A stretch of 64,000 nucleotides of DNA from positions 529,754 to 593,753 of the forward strand of contig VYZB01000015.1 of assembly GCA_013397455.1 (NCBI GenBank), in the 5' to 3' direction. A program made the position numbers and the translations under genes. Positions 23,101 through 34,500 of the stretch are shown here, piece by piece. Within the stretch, counting starts at the first letter, position 1, and each line of letters opens with the position of its first letter. The notes under the pieces were generated by a model. It was not told the origin of the DNA, searched no databases, and worked only from the letters and a program-made list of their open reading frames with translations. This stretch comes from Crotophaga sulcirostris. Taxonomy: Eukaryota; Chordata; Aves; Cuculiformes; Crotophagidae.

Positions 23101-23609
23101 TATTTGTCTTATATGATTAGCAATGTGGTTTGGAGGGAATATATTACTATGTGCTTCCAAGACTGATTAGGCTTTTTTGTGCTTGTCATAACAGCTTTGG
23201 TGTTATGATTCAAGGTGGTGCTATTGATCCCTGTTTTCCTGAGCTCACATCTTAACTACTTAGGAAACCAGTAGGACAACTGGTGAAACAGATTACAAAT
23301 GTTTAACCCAGATAAGGTGATACTGTGACCTACTGTTTCTTCACACAGCAAAACTATAGAACAAGAATATTAATTACAAAGATGGGAGCCTTAGTGTTCT
23401 GTCGGGAAGAGCCCTGAAATGTTCTTGATCTCAACATAAGCATGACAGGCAAGTGGCATATATAATTCATAACGTTCGGGGGTATCAGGCCTTGTAGTAT
23501 CAGTGGTCTTCCATACAGGACTGATCAGGAGATTGACAAATGCCCTAGGTTGGACAGAGTGCTGAAATAAAATGAAAGAAATCCTGGAGTCCATGTGGGA
23601 AGGAAGACA

Positions 23610-23885
23610 AAAGAAGGGAGAATCAGGCTGGGTTTTGCAGGGAGGTGGAGGGGATTCTGTTCATGGTTTGTGGTTGAGCTGCAGAACTCCCCGGTGCAGA
23701 ATGTTGTGGAGTCTGAAAGTTTATGTGGCTTCAATATGGGCACTTCCAACTCCACCAAGTTCTTATTAACAACAATAATGTCCTCTCTGTCTGAGAAATT
23801 AACTGAGATGCAGATTGCTAGAGGTTGGGAGCGTGTTCTGGGGAAGTTATCACTGCATGTTTACCCTGTTAAAAGCGCTGTATAA
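23610..23885 (+). mobile_element. Ancient CR1/L3-like LINE, end of ORF2 plus 3' UTR
   Basis: A diverged plus-strand LINE fossil. Around 23665-23735 the reading frame gives VVELQNSPVQNVVESESL, matching the conserved C-terminal signature of CR1/L3 ORF2 (compare [18 protein letters not shown] in the younger CR1 at 55144-55443). Downstream, GCTAGAGGTTGGGAGCGTGT followed by TCTGGGGAAGTTATCACTGCATGTTTACCCTGTT (23818-23871) resembles the old sauropsid CR1/L3-like 3' UTR phrase 'gctagaggctgggagcgtgttctggggaggtatcactgcatgtttgccctgtt' as I recall it. The 96-codon frame 23595-23885 therefore starts in degraded LINE coding sequence and runs into UTR; it is not a host gene. The very end and tail repeat are missing. 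Confidence 0.72.
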
Positions 23886-26800
23886 ACTTCTTACAGTGCT
23901 CCTGCTGTTGAGGACGGTTAGAAACTGTTTGCTGGAGGAAACCTGTGTTTAGTCTGACTGTGTACAGTTGCTCTCACGAGCAGGCAGACTGTGTTTCATG
24001 AGTGGGAAACCTCCGAAGAGTTTATTTCCCTCTGGTAAGGGGAAAGGCTCTCTTTTATCGACTTTCTGTAGATTATGAAGTAAAATAAAAGTCCTCAGAG
24101 AGGAGAAAAATTGTGAGTGGTGCACTTTCTTGACAAGAGAGGGTGTTAAAACACCTTTAGCTTTTTACCTACTAAGGATAACTCCTGGTATAATTACAGG
24201 TTGCTTGGACCAAATTCACTTCCCATAACTTCTCAGTCCAAGATTTGACTCTGTAGGAATCTCACTGGAGGCCTTGTGAGCTTGCTATTTGGGAGAATTT
24301 TTTTTTTTTTAAATTTCTTTTGTTTCTCTGATTAAGTGTGAATGTGAGGAATGATATTGAGGTCACCAATCAGGATAAAAAGTGTTATACCTCTTTACTG
24401 ATATTTCAATTGTTGATTTTCTCTAGTAACAGAAGCTAATTTGGAATTATTTTAAAAGGAACATGCCAGGCATTTCTATTGAATGATGGATTTGAAACAC
24501 AATTTAAGATTCCTTTTTAAACTGACAAACCCTTACTAGTTCTTCACTGTAAATGTGATTCACATTATTTACAATTTCTTCAAGACTTTGCATTGATCTA
24601 TTTTTCAAGGTTCCATAACTGAGATCAAAACAAACTCAGATCAGAAAGTATCTGTGACAATGGTGGAAAAAACTTCCCACTCTAGACAGAGTTTCCACTT
24701 GAGAAATACAAGGCTAAAACCTTTTAACAGAATGGTTAGATTAATAAAATACGATTAGTCTCGAAAAAGGTCTTACAAGCTTAAGCTTAAGTTTCTGCTG
24801 TGCTCAAGCAAAATCTGATGGCACAAACTTATCAAAATATTTGCTGGTAGTGAGTGGAGTTTTAAATTTTGGATTAAGTTTTCCTAGTTCATGCTTTGCT
24901 GGGTTTTTTTGAGAAGCTCTTCTTTCTTTTCATGTGTTGCATATAGTTTGTCTAAACAGATCTAAGGTTTCATTATATTTAACAACACTCAAAAGTAAGC
25001 AGTCTTTGAATATTTTAAATATATGGTTGAGAATTTTATTGCTGTCTCTGGGATTTAACTATGCAGCCTCTTATGGAAGTCTTCCATTGGACTTTGGAAA
25101 TAAATATCACAAAAGTGACCAGAGCATGAGGGGAAACTATGTGCATTTCTTATTTTTGTACACCATGACAATATTATTGGAGTGGAACGCCTTTTTCCCA
25201 TCTCAGCCTGCCGACTGTGAGTTCCCTTCAGAGCTACATTAGACTGCAATTTTTCTCCAGTCTTTTACTGTTTTCTGTCATGGCTTTGGACTGTCAAACA
25301 TAAGATTACCAGTGAGGTTCCTCTATAGATGTCATCACAAGATTGCTACTTACATGTGACATTTTGCTAATCTTTTGTGAGTCATTACACTTGTTTTGAC
25401 TTTCTCTCTATATATTCATTGAAGAAGAGAAAAATACCATTGAGTATAATGTTTGCCTCACCTTTCCTTCAGCCTCTACACGCAGTCTTTCAAAAAGGGA
25501 ATGATAGAAAATATCAGTGAACAACACTATGAAAAATGTAGCAATGACATTTAGAGATTATAATTTGCACAGTATAACCTTTTTATTTTACATATCCTGA
25601 AATATATTTTCACCTCGTTTACAGGTTCAGTGACGTTGTGAGGAGAGGCTGAAATGTGAAATAGGATGCAGTCTGAGAAACAGATTTTGTTGGGAATAAA
25701 AAGGGATATTTGAAAACATAAAAATATTCTTAGGTTTTACGCCAAAGATCCATGTATTAATTTTTAAGAATATACAGAATGTTCCTATGTTATAGAAATG
25801 AAGTTATTTGATTTCTATTTCGAAATGACATTTTTCTTCTGAAGTGACCTGAATTCTAAAATGATTGAATAACACGACACCAAAACTGTAAAAATAACCC
25901 TTTTAAGTGAGATGAAATCTACCAGTTTAAACAGAAATTTTGTAGTTCTTTTTTTGTTTACTGAACAGAAGCCTTTCTGTCTTATTTTAATTTTTTGACC
26001 TCTTTATTTTATGACCTCAACTGGAAACTCCAGTGTTTGTGCAGATCTACTGAAGGATGGTATTTGGTACATTATGTAGGGCCTGCCTATTTAATCTTAT
26101 TTTGTTCAAATATAATAGGATTCTTTTTCCATATATGTGAACATCACATGTCATTCTTTTTTTATACTTGTAGGTAGTGATGCAGTTGCTTGGGAACTAG
26201 TTTAAATACCCTGGCATTACTTTCTAAATGAGTTCCCTAGTTCTGATTACCAACAATCTCTTTTGACATCTGCTATTTTATTTCTGGAGGAGGAGGGTTC
26301 AGACGCGTCTCTTCCTTCTAAAGAACTGTGCTGCAGGGTGAAAAATAGAGGTCTGGGGGAACTTCTCTCTCTATTCCTCCTCATTCACCCTGCATATGGG
26401 CTTGTAATAGGTAATACCTTGCAGTGCACAGTACAGCATTTCCATTAATGTCCTATTCAACATTTATTAAAAATAAATGTCTAAGTCATCACACTGTACT
26501 GTGTTGGACACCCATGATTCGTTAATTGTCTTACCTTCCAAATTCTTCAAAGTTTCTTATACAGTAAGTATGACGTGAATAATTCAACCCTGCTCTACAG
26601 TCTTCTCTTAAAAGTACCAGTAATTCAAATAAGCCCAAGTTCCCAGACCATTGTGTCACTTTGTAGAATCCAGATTTTTTTAACATTATTTTGGATTAAG
26701 ATGAGTTCCACAGACCTTATGAACAATAATTTTACATACTAAAATTGTGGTCAAGAATAAAGATCCTATGGGATTCCATTAGAAACAGCACCACTGGAGA

Positions 26801-26938
26801 AGAATTATTTTGAGATCTCTCATATAATCAATTTTAATCAATTTAAGATATGCTAAATTGATTTTGTGTAATGCATTTTCATCAGTATATCAGACACTTA
26901 CTTCTATGTCAAAAGTCTTTTAGATGTCTAACTATGTT
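23886..26938. other. Unannotated AT-rich stretch
   Basis: No gene or known repeat is recognised. A T13 run lies at 24298-24310. A 102-codon plus frame at 24934-25242 has no recognisable domain. A minus-strand donor-like GAAG|GTAAGA near 26534 has no supporting exon. Confidence 0.5.
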
Positions 26939-27005
26939 CATAGAATCATAGAATCCTAGAATGGTTTGGATTAGAAGGGATCATCTAGTTCCAACTTCCC
27001 CGATG
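26939..27005 (-). mobile_element. CR1 LINE 3' end (5'-truncated)
   Basis: An antisense CR1 3' terminus. It opens with the 8-base tail repeat read in reverse (CATAGAATCATAGAATCCTA), followed by ATGGTTTGGATTAGAAGGGA and TCATCTAGTTCCAAC, the reverse complement of the CR1 3' UTR end. Only about 67 bases remain, and the element stops abruptly after CCAACTTCCCCGATG. The preserved tail marks it as a mid-age or young CR1, in contrast to the tail-less fossils at 4.2 and 23.6 kb. Confidence 0.9.
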
Positions 27006-30000
27006 TTATATAAAGTAAATTTGAAAACATCCAGATTCTGAGAATATGTTTCTAATTTATAAGAAATTTAATTTGGAGCTATTTAATGAGATTGAATCTA
27101 ATAAAAACTACTTTCTGACTGAGGACTTGATTAAATATCTCTAAATCACTTCCAAGCAGACACACCTTACCAGGAGTCCTGTGGATACCTTACCTTTTAT
27201 ACAGAAGTAGTAGAGAAAATACAGACCATTTACTTTTCTATGTACATTGCTTCAGCTTAACTCACTCCACCTTAATATGAAATGGCACCATGTTCTGAAA
27301 AACAGTCATTATTTTTGGTGTGTGCCATGCTAATTTTAAACATGGTTGTAGGCGGGAGTATTTCATAGGGTGTTCATTGGCTAACCTGTATTGCATGCTC
27401 CTGTCATCTGCCTGCTTTAGCAAGTGTCTCACCTAGGATTGCTATGAGCCTGGAGGACTTAATGGCAAACTCCTAAATTTCCTGGTATATTGATGTTCCC
27501 TGGCTCTAAGCTGAGCTACCACTAATTATGGATTGCTCTTCTGTTTTCTTTGTAAGCAGAATACAGTTAGGGAACACTTACAACTTATGCCTATTTTGTA
27601 AGTATACCAGTCACCAAGCTTAGAGCTTCCTGAACAATTATTTTCAAACATGTGCATGAGTGTGTTTGTGAACAGATTTAGAAAAGCCTGCTGCTTGGAT
27701 ACTTATATTTACTGAATGACAGAATGAGATGCCTCTGTAGAGGGGGAAAAAAAGCAGATATATTCCTCTGCAAATTATTTGAGCTGACAGAAAAATCACT
27801 GAAGAGACAAAACCTGTCACATCTTATATGAATTTAGACTGATATCTATCTGACCCATCTGCACCCATATCTGTATTAAATGATTCATAATACTTATACA
27901 CATTCTGCTTTTAACTACTCTGTGTTCAAAGCTTTCTGGTTCCTTGTTCTCAAAACTTGAGAAGTTCTCGGAATTTCCTAGATGTTTTGAAGAGTGTAAA
28001 GCTGTTGATTACAGAGGCTATATTCAGCTGTTCCTTTTGTCTACCTTCCTACTGAGGCATTGCCACCAAAACCTGAAGAAATATGTCTGTAGTTCAGTAC
28101 AATAGATGAAAACTATCTGCAGAGTAACGTTCTTCAATGATAGCTTCGATATTGTTGTGTCAGCATTGCTATTCTAGCATGAAAGATAATCTCATCCCTC
28201 CTGAAACTTCTGACATATTAATAAAAGCAAACCAAGAGAAAGAAAAAATTATTTACTTTTCAGAAAGCTCTCTATTTTATTCATTGTGTTTAATTTATGG
28301 GACAATTTTCAAAAAAGATAATATGCATCTGTATAAACCAGTCAAATAATTTTCAAATAGTAGCCTGTACAATTTGTTTGAATAGCTCTGCTTAGTGTAT
28401 GTTCTGTCACTAACATAATCTGATTATAGATTTCCAAAGGAGGCACAATGATTGTTAAAAACTTAACATTTTAAATTCTATTTTGTTATTTAAGGTATGT
28501 GGCTAAGATTATATTTTTTCTCTGTCAGTTTTTTTTTTAACTTTTCCCTCTCCTTAGTTTTTCTAGTTTAGAATGTGGATTTGCTGCATAATCTCCTGTT
28601 TCACAAGAGTGGGGAAAGCAATTAAGAATACTTTTGGAATGGTTTGGTTCACAAAAGCCTTCCTCTGTGATAATTTCAACATGCTGATAGCAAACTCTGA
28701 TTCTTGGCAGCAGAAAGAATTGAACCATTTAAAAAGCAGGCTCCCAGTAAGCACAATTAAGTTATTCGACCAAGCGAAGGTTGAATTTAGCCTCTCAAAT
28801 AAACAACTCTGCCAGCTGCATCAGTACTGCACTGGTCCCAGATTCCCACTTCTTTGATCTGCCATGGAAAACTCATGAAAAGGAAAAGAATCTCGCAGAT
28901 TCTGCATTTATGTTGTAGACTGTCGAATGGAGTATAGACTGAGGCCAAACTCCAGTTCCCTCTAACATCCAGGGACTCATGCAGAGTTCGTAGGGAGAAT
29001 AAAGCACTTGACTCTAAATTTATTTGTATGTGTTGTCACCTGGACTCTCTGCTTCTTACTAGACGAGTCTTCTTCCTACCTTTTGCTTTCTTATCTCCAT
29101 TTTTCCTTTCTTCTGCATTGAGACTCTCACTTTTCACCCTCCTGGTGTTATTTCTGCAACCATTTTGATGGATTAGCTTGTGTGAAAGTATTACAGGCTG
29201 CCTGTATGACACATAGAAGCATCTGTAAGTTTTATTTCAAGTATTCAGTGAATACTCTGTGCAGCATGGAATACTGTAGCAGGCCGTCTTCTTCTGATGG
29301 AACATTCATATTTAGTGGCCTTAACAGAGTTACTGGTATGTCCATTTGAGTTCTGCAGCTCATAAAAAGAAGTTGACCTCATCCCCTGCTTATCTTCACA
29401 GTAGTGTGATTCTTGCACTCTGAATTACTAAAATGACCAATACAATGATGCTTCAAGGCATGTGGTAGAACTGGGGAGAGAAATTGGATCCTTTTTCCCT
29501 AAGGATGAGGATTAGGTGAGAGTTTTAGAGGAGAGAACTAAGGTAGAAGATTTCTCGGATCCTAGGATGAAGTTAGTGGACCCCACCAACAAATTAAGGA
29601 CTTAGCGAAATATTATGAATAATCACTCTATCATAGGGTATCTCTCAATGGGAGCATCAGAACAGTCCTACTTGATCAGAATCATCAACAGCTCACATCT
29701 ATGTATCACCTGTCAAGGAATGTGAGAGGACCTCACATGATGTGCAGCCATGAGGGAAATGGAAAAAAGATGGGCTTTGAACTGTATTTCCAGAATACAT
29801 GTGGTTCACATAAAGTACTTCAAATTGGATTATGTATATACTTAAATATTTTGTGTTCAAACATCATTTTGTTCCATGAATTTTTCATGGGGATAAACAT
29901 CACACAGAGAAACAATTTAAGTTCTATTGGTTTAGACACAAGGATGCAAAGATAACTGAACAAATATGCTGCAATGTTGAGTTGCATGTTCTAATTTTTG

Positions 30001-30637
30001 CCAAGTTGAATTAATTTCTAGGTTGTGGTTATGATGGTGATTGTGGCCTAATATCTATTAAAAAGTCAGAATGTTCCAGATAGTGGGAAGAATATTTGCT
30101 GGTTACAGAAGGAGTGAAAAATTATTTTCCAGGTATGAATATTGAATATGAACGAAGAAATTAAAGGGCAGTTTTGGTATAATTTTGTATCTGAACAGAC
30201 GGGCACCTTGGTTGTGCAAATGTTCATTTTTTTCTTCCTCTTCTCTTAGTTGACAAAATAAGTAAAGCATCACTTGAAAGGGGCATCGGTTTCTTTGTGG
30301 TCAGTGAATCCTCAAAATGTGGAATATCCAGATATTTTTGAGGATTATTATTACTGTGCAGCTGAAAGGGGACTAATCCATTAGCTGAATGACTGTTTGC
30401 AAATCAGCAACAAAACTTCATTAGGAATATTTGGCAATACATAAAATGCCAAAATGAAGGTATTTGAACACTGACAGTGTATCCTGATTTGTATTTATTA
30501 AGGCTAATTTTAACGTGGATGGACATCACTGTTTTCAAACTAATGAAATTTATTTGCTTCTAGTTGTTTAACCAGCTTATATGATGCATCATACAGGATG
30601 ATATGGGAGAGACAGGTTATCACTTGATCTTAAGACT
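27006..30637. other. Unannotated stretch
   Basis: No gene or known repeat is recognised. Overlapping open frames at 28537-28857 on both strands and at 29701-29955 (+) have no domain and no coherent splice signals. Confidence 0.5.
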
Positions 30638-31321
30638 GTAGCATCACAGGGTAATTCAGGCTGGAAGGGGTCTCAGAAGTCCTGTTCAGAGTAGGGTCTG
30701 GTCTGGTTAGACTGAGTTGTGTGGAGCTTTATCTAGTCTAGTCTTGAAAATCTCCAAGAGGGGAGACTGCACAACGCCTCTGGGCAACTTGCTACACTGC
30801 CTAACTGCCCTCATGGTGAAACTGAAATTTTTTTCCTTAAATGCATTCTGAAATTCTCATTTCAGGTTATGTCAGTCGTCTCTTATCCTCATGTCAGGAA
30901 GAGCTTAGCTCCATCTTCTTGTTAACCTCCTTGTATGCACTGGCAGGCTTCTGCTAGGTAGCCCCAAAGCTTTCTGTTTTCCAGTCTAAACAAGCCCTGG
31001 TCCCTCAGACTCTCTTGTGGAGCAAGTGCTCCAACCCTGACTTTTGCAGGTGCCCTCTGCTGAGCTCCCTCCAGATTGCCCCTGTCTTTCTTGTGCTGGA
31101 CACAATCCCACTGTCCATGTTGCCAACAAAGATGCTAAACAGCCCCAGTTCCAGTACCAATCTCTGAGGAATGCCAGTCATCACTGGTCTCCACTTCGAC
31201 ACCAAATCGTTGATTGCAACTCTTTGAGTGCAACCATCCAGCCAATTTCTCATCCACCAAGTAGTCCATCCACCGTATCTATGCCACTCCAGTTTAGATA
31301 CAAGTATGTCATGTGGGGCAT
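30638..31321 (-). mobile_element. CR1 LINE, ORF2 part plus 3' UTR, internally deleted
   Basis: An antisense CR1 copy. At the 31.3 kb end the minus-strand frame (31005-31379) encodes a reverse transcriptase segment with NWLDGCTQRVAINDLVSKW, the degraded PQG-box region and FVGNMDSGI. The frame then jumps, near 31100, straight to STRKTG and SGLEHLLHKRVRDQGLFRL, the C-terminal ORF2 region. The stretch that should carry the FADD catalytic box and the following ~130 residues is missing, so several hundred bases have been deleted internally (length judged from memory of CR1). The 3' UTR continues to about 30638 with GGTAATTCAGGCTGGAAGGG read on the plus strand. The tail repeat is degraded. It cannot encode an active protein. 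Confidence 0.85.
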
Positions 31322-31380
31322 GTAATTGTAAAAAACAGGAATATGCAGCTGGCCCCTCACGGTTAGGTGCAATTTGCAAA

Positions 31381-31560
31381 CTGGATGACTGTGCTCTCTA
31401 GGGCATCTCCTCCAGGGTACTGATAAAAATATTAAGCACGTTAAGTCTTAGGTTAGACCCCTGCAGTACTCCACGTCCTTACATGACACCCTTTCAGCAG
31501 GTATCAGGGAATCTTGAAAGTTGTATAATGAAAATATTCAACCAATTCCTGTAATCTACT
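31381..31560 (-). mobile_element. Older CR1/L3-like LINE fragment (RT region)
   Basis: Directly next to the previous CR1. GGGTACTGATAAAAATATTA followed by AGCACGTTAAGTCTTAGGTTAGACCCCTGCAGTACTCCACG corresponds, antisense, to the CR1/L3 codons before and through the PQG box. Further on, ATTCAACCAATTCCTGTAATC fits the next RT segment. It overlaps in content with the neighbouring CR1, whose RT covers the same region, so it is a second, more diverged insertion rather than a continuation. The far boundary is uncertain. No frame is open. Confidence 0.55.
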
Positions 31561-34500
31561 AGAAGAGTTTCAGAATTTCATTTGTCAGTTTTTAAGATGG
31601 GAAAATATTGAGGAATACCCCTTCAAGGAAATTATCTCTATAATTTTATAATAAATCTCCACGGATATGAAGATATGAATGCTTTCCTTTTCAATATTTG
31701 CTTTTGTATGCTAGGTGGTGATTTGCACCTTGCAATTTTTGTCTTAAGAATTATGAAGGTGGGAGTGATGGAAAGCTACTTTCCATGATTGAATGCTGCT
31801 TCTAATGCTTCTACAATATCCAAGAAGATTTTTTACGATATGATCATAACAGTTATGACAGTCTTATGTTGTGTGCACAGAAGTTTATGTCATAAGGTTT
31901 TCATTTAAGTTCAAGTAACAGCAAAGAATCAATGACAAATCATTTGTCTGTAAATGTAACTTTTCTCCAAAAATGAAAAAAGAAAAGGAATTTCTTTCAG
32001 TGGTATAGATTAACTCTGAAGTCTGGCCTTAGATTTTGATTTAATTGAATGAAATGATGTTAACCAATAGTCATTACTGACAGCTTGAAACTTTGTAGAG
32101 ACCTGATTATTGATATGAAGAGTGGATTGCAGATAGGCTGAGGAGAGCAGGTATGCTGCTTCAGGAATCATGTACCAGCAAGTATTCTGTCTTCAGATCC
32201 TCGTTCTCTCAATTTTTGAAACCTTGGGGAATAGAATACGTCAATTCCTGCCTCAAGTTCGGCAGTGAAACTGATGTTTACCCTGTCTAAACAGACTTGA
32301 ATAAATTACAGATACCAACTAAATATTGATTCTGTTAAGGCCAAGTTTCAAATTAATTTTAGTTGTCCATGTAAAGAGCTTTATGAATAGATTTTAAAAT
32401 CAAAATGTCTTAGAGCTGGTAACTAACATCTAAAATAATAAACTGAAGCTCATGGTAATGTAATTGTATATTTGAGGGCAGAAATATACATTGGAAAGAA
32501 ACTGCATGATGCCAATGATATTTCTGTTCAGAATCTCTTAAAACATAACATTATCCATCATTTTTTATTCATAAGAAGTTGTCACCATTCCCTTGTTAAC
32601 ATCTTAACACTTAATAGCATTCTAAACAATTGTTGGATTCATTGCTGTTGCTAATTTGCCATTTTTTAGTAGGAAGTTGTTATTGCTGGCTAATAAATGT
32701 TTCATGTTTGAAAATTTGCTTCTTTTGCCGATCTTTTCATTAAGTGAAGTGGCTGCTTAAAGGAGATTCTGAAGAACATCAGTTTTTCACAGGGTTATAG
32801 TTGCATTATTAATCTTGTTGAGTTAGATAATTAAGGGGTTTTGAGTGTGAGAAAGGCAAGCACTTAAACAGTTTGCAGGATTCTTGGATGAAGATGTATA
32901 TTGCCGAAAAGCAACAGCTCCAATGAAAGTCTGAAGAGGACTTCTAGACCACCATGTTTTGTGAAAGCAATTTATTGATTTTATAAGAACATACTTAAAA
33001 CAATAGAATTTTTGTGGAATCTCCTGTTTTACTCTAAGCAGAACTTTGTAGCTTGTCACAAATGGATCTCTGTGTAAACTGTTAGAGTGCATGTTTAATG
33101 TTTTCTTTTTCTGGAGTATTAGAGGTGTTTCGGCTTTTGGGCAGAACTAGTTCTTTTTGAGAGAGAAAAATTCAAGAGGCTAAGCTGATGACAAGTCAGA
33201 CTTGTGCATGGCACTACTTTATGTGCTAAATTGTTCCTACAGCTTGAGTATTGACTTAATTTGCCCTTCACAAATATGCACTCTGTTAATATGTTGTTTA
33301 CAATGTACTAATGTTCCCACAAAGCCCACTGAAGTAGAGCAAATTGTCCCATTTCATTAGTACAGAGTTCTAACTTTGAATAATTTTATTTCACGTCAAA
33401 TAGCTTTTTAGCTCTGCATCATCAATGTAACCAGTATTTATTGTGTTATAGAACAAGTTGTTGCTGTTTCCCGTTTGTCACCTTTCTGCCTTGCTGACTC
33501 ACTCTAACCTTTATTTTGCAGTCTCAAACCATTCACACTCTCCTGAAGGGACTGGAGCTAAACATAACAATTTGCCTTTTTGTTCAGTTTTCGCTCTTTT
33601 TAGATATCATGGATAAGTGGAGTCGTGGAAAGGAGGCTGGTTTGGGATGTCATCTGAATGCAACTTCTGTCTTTATGTAGAGAGATGTAAACAGTTGGTT
33701 TTTCTTTTTTTTTTTTTCCCTTTCTATTTACCCTGCTCATGACAGGAGAAAACAGTACTTGTCATGTTATTACATAGCATACAGGAGCATACTTTTAAGA
33801 AGTAGTGCTGAACTTTGTGATGACTTCCAGTCTCGAGCTGTGTCTTTGCTCCTTAGGTGATGGTTTGTGGTATCCATATATTAATATCCTTTGGAGGGGT
33901 ACAAGTTCATCTGATCCACATGGAGCAATTCATATGTTTACAGCTAAGAATGTGTTTAGATGCAGTGAATAATTATGAATTTGTTGAGGTGCTGGGTGGA
34001 GATGTGTGTTCAGGCTTAAGGAGACGTTTTCTGCCAGCCCTGCTCTCGCTATGTATATCTGATAGTCCTGTAGGAAAATACCAGAGATTCTAAGTGTAGT
34101 GAATATATTTTGCCACTAGATGGTATTGTTATATGAGATTAAGTATTTGCTTTATGCCAGGGGATGCTGATGGGAAAAGGACCTTTAATGGCTGTTAGTC
34201 ATGTGGGAAGGTGCCAATGGCTGCTTCTGAGCGAAGTGCTGGTGGCCCCAGGAATAAGCTTTAGCAGTTAATTAAGCCATAAATTATTATTTTTTTTTCC
34301 TCTGACTTGTAGGCTTGTTTGAATAGTGCAAGTCTTTGCAAATGAGTTACCTCGCTGTGTATCTGACAAAAGACCGGAGAGTGAGGAATGTCTTCAATTG
34401 CTATAATTGTTTTCCACAATATTTTACATATTGTTGTTCACTAAGCATTTGATTTTCACACACATCTGCTTGACAAAGAATATTTTTTCAGGATAGGTGT

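Larger units (their letters stand above)
17726..23609. other. Unannotated stretch (5.9 kb)
   Basis: No gene or known transposon is recognised. It contains two microduplications (18713-18742 and 20102-20131), listed separately. Open frames at 21028-21318 (+), 21679-21903 (+) and 22063-22272 (+) show no domain, no linked splice sites and no codon pattern that stands out. Confidence 0.45.

Noticed and set aside
31044..31325. 93-codon plus-strand ORF
   Set aside because: Antisense shadow of the CR1 reverse-transcriptase segment on the minus strand.
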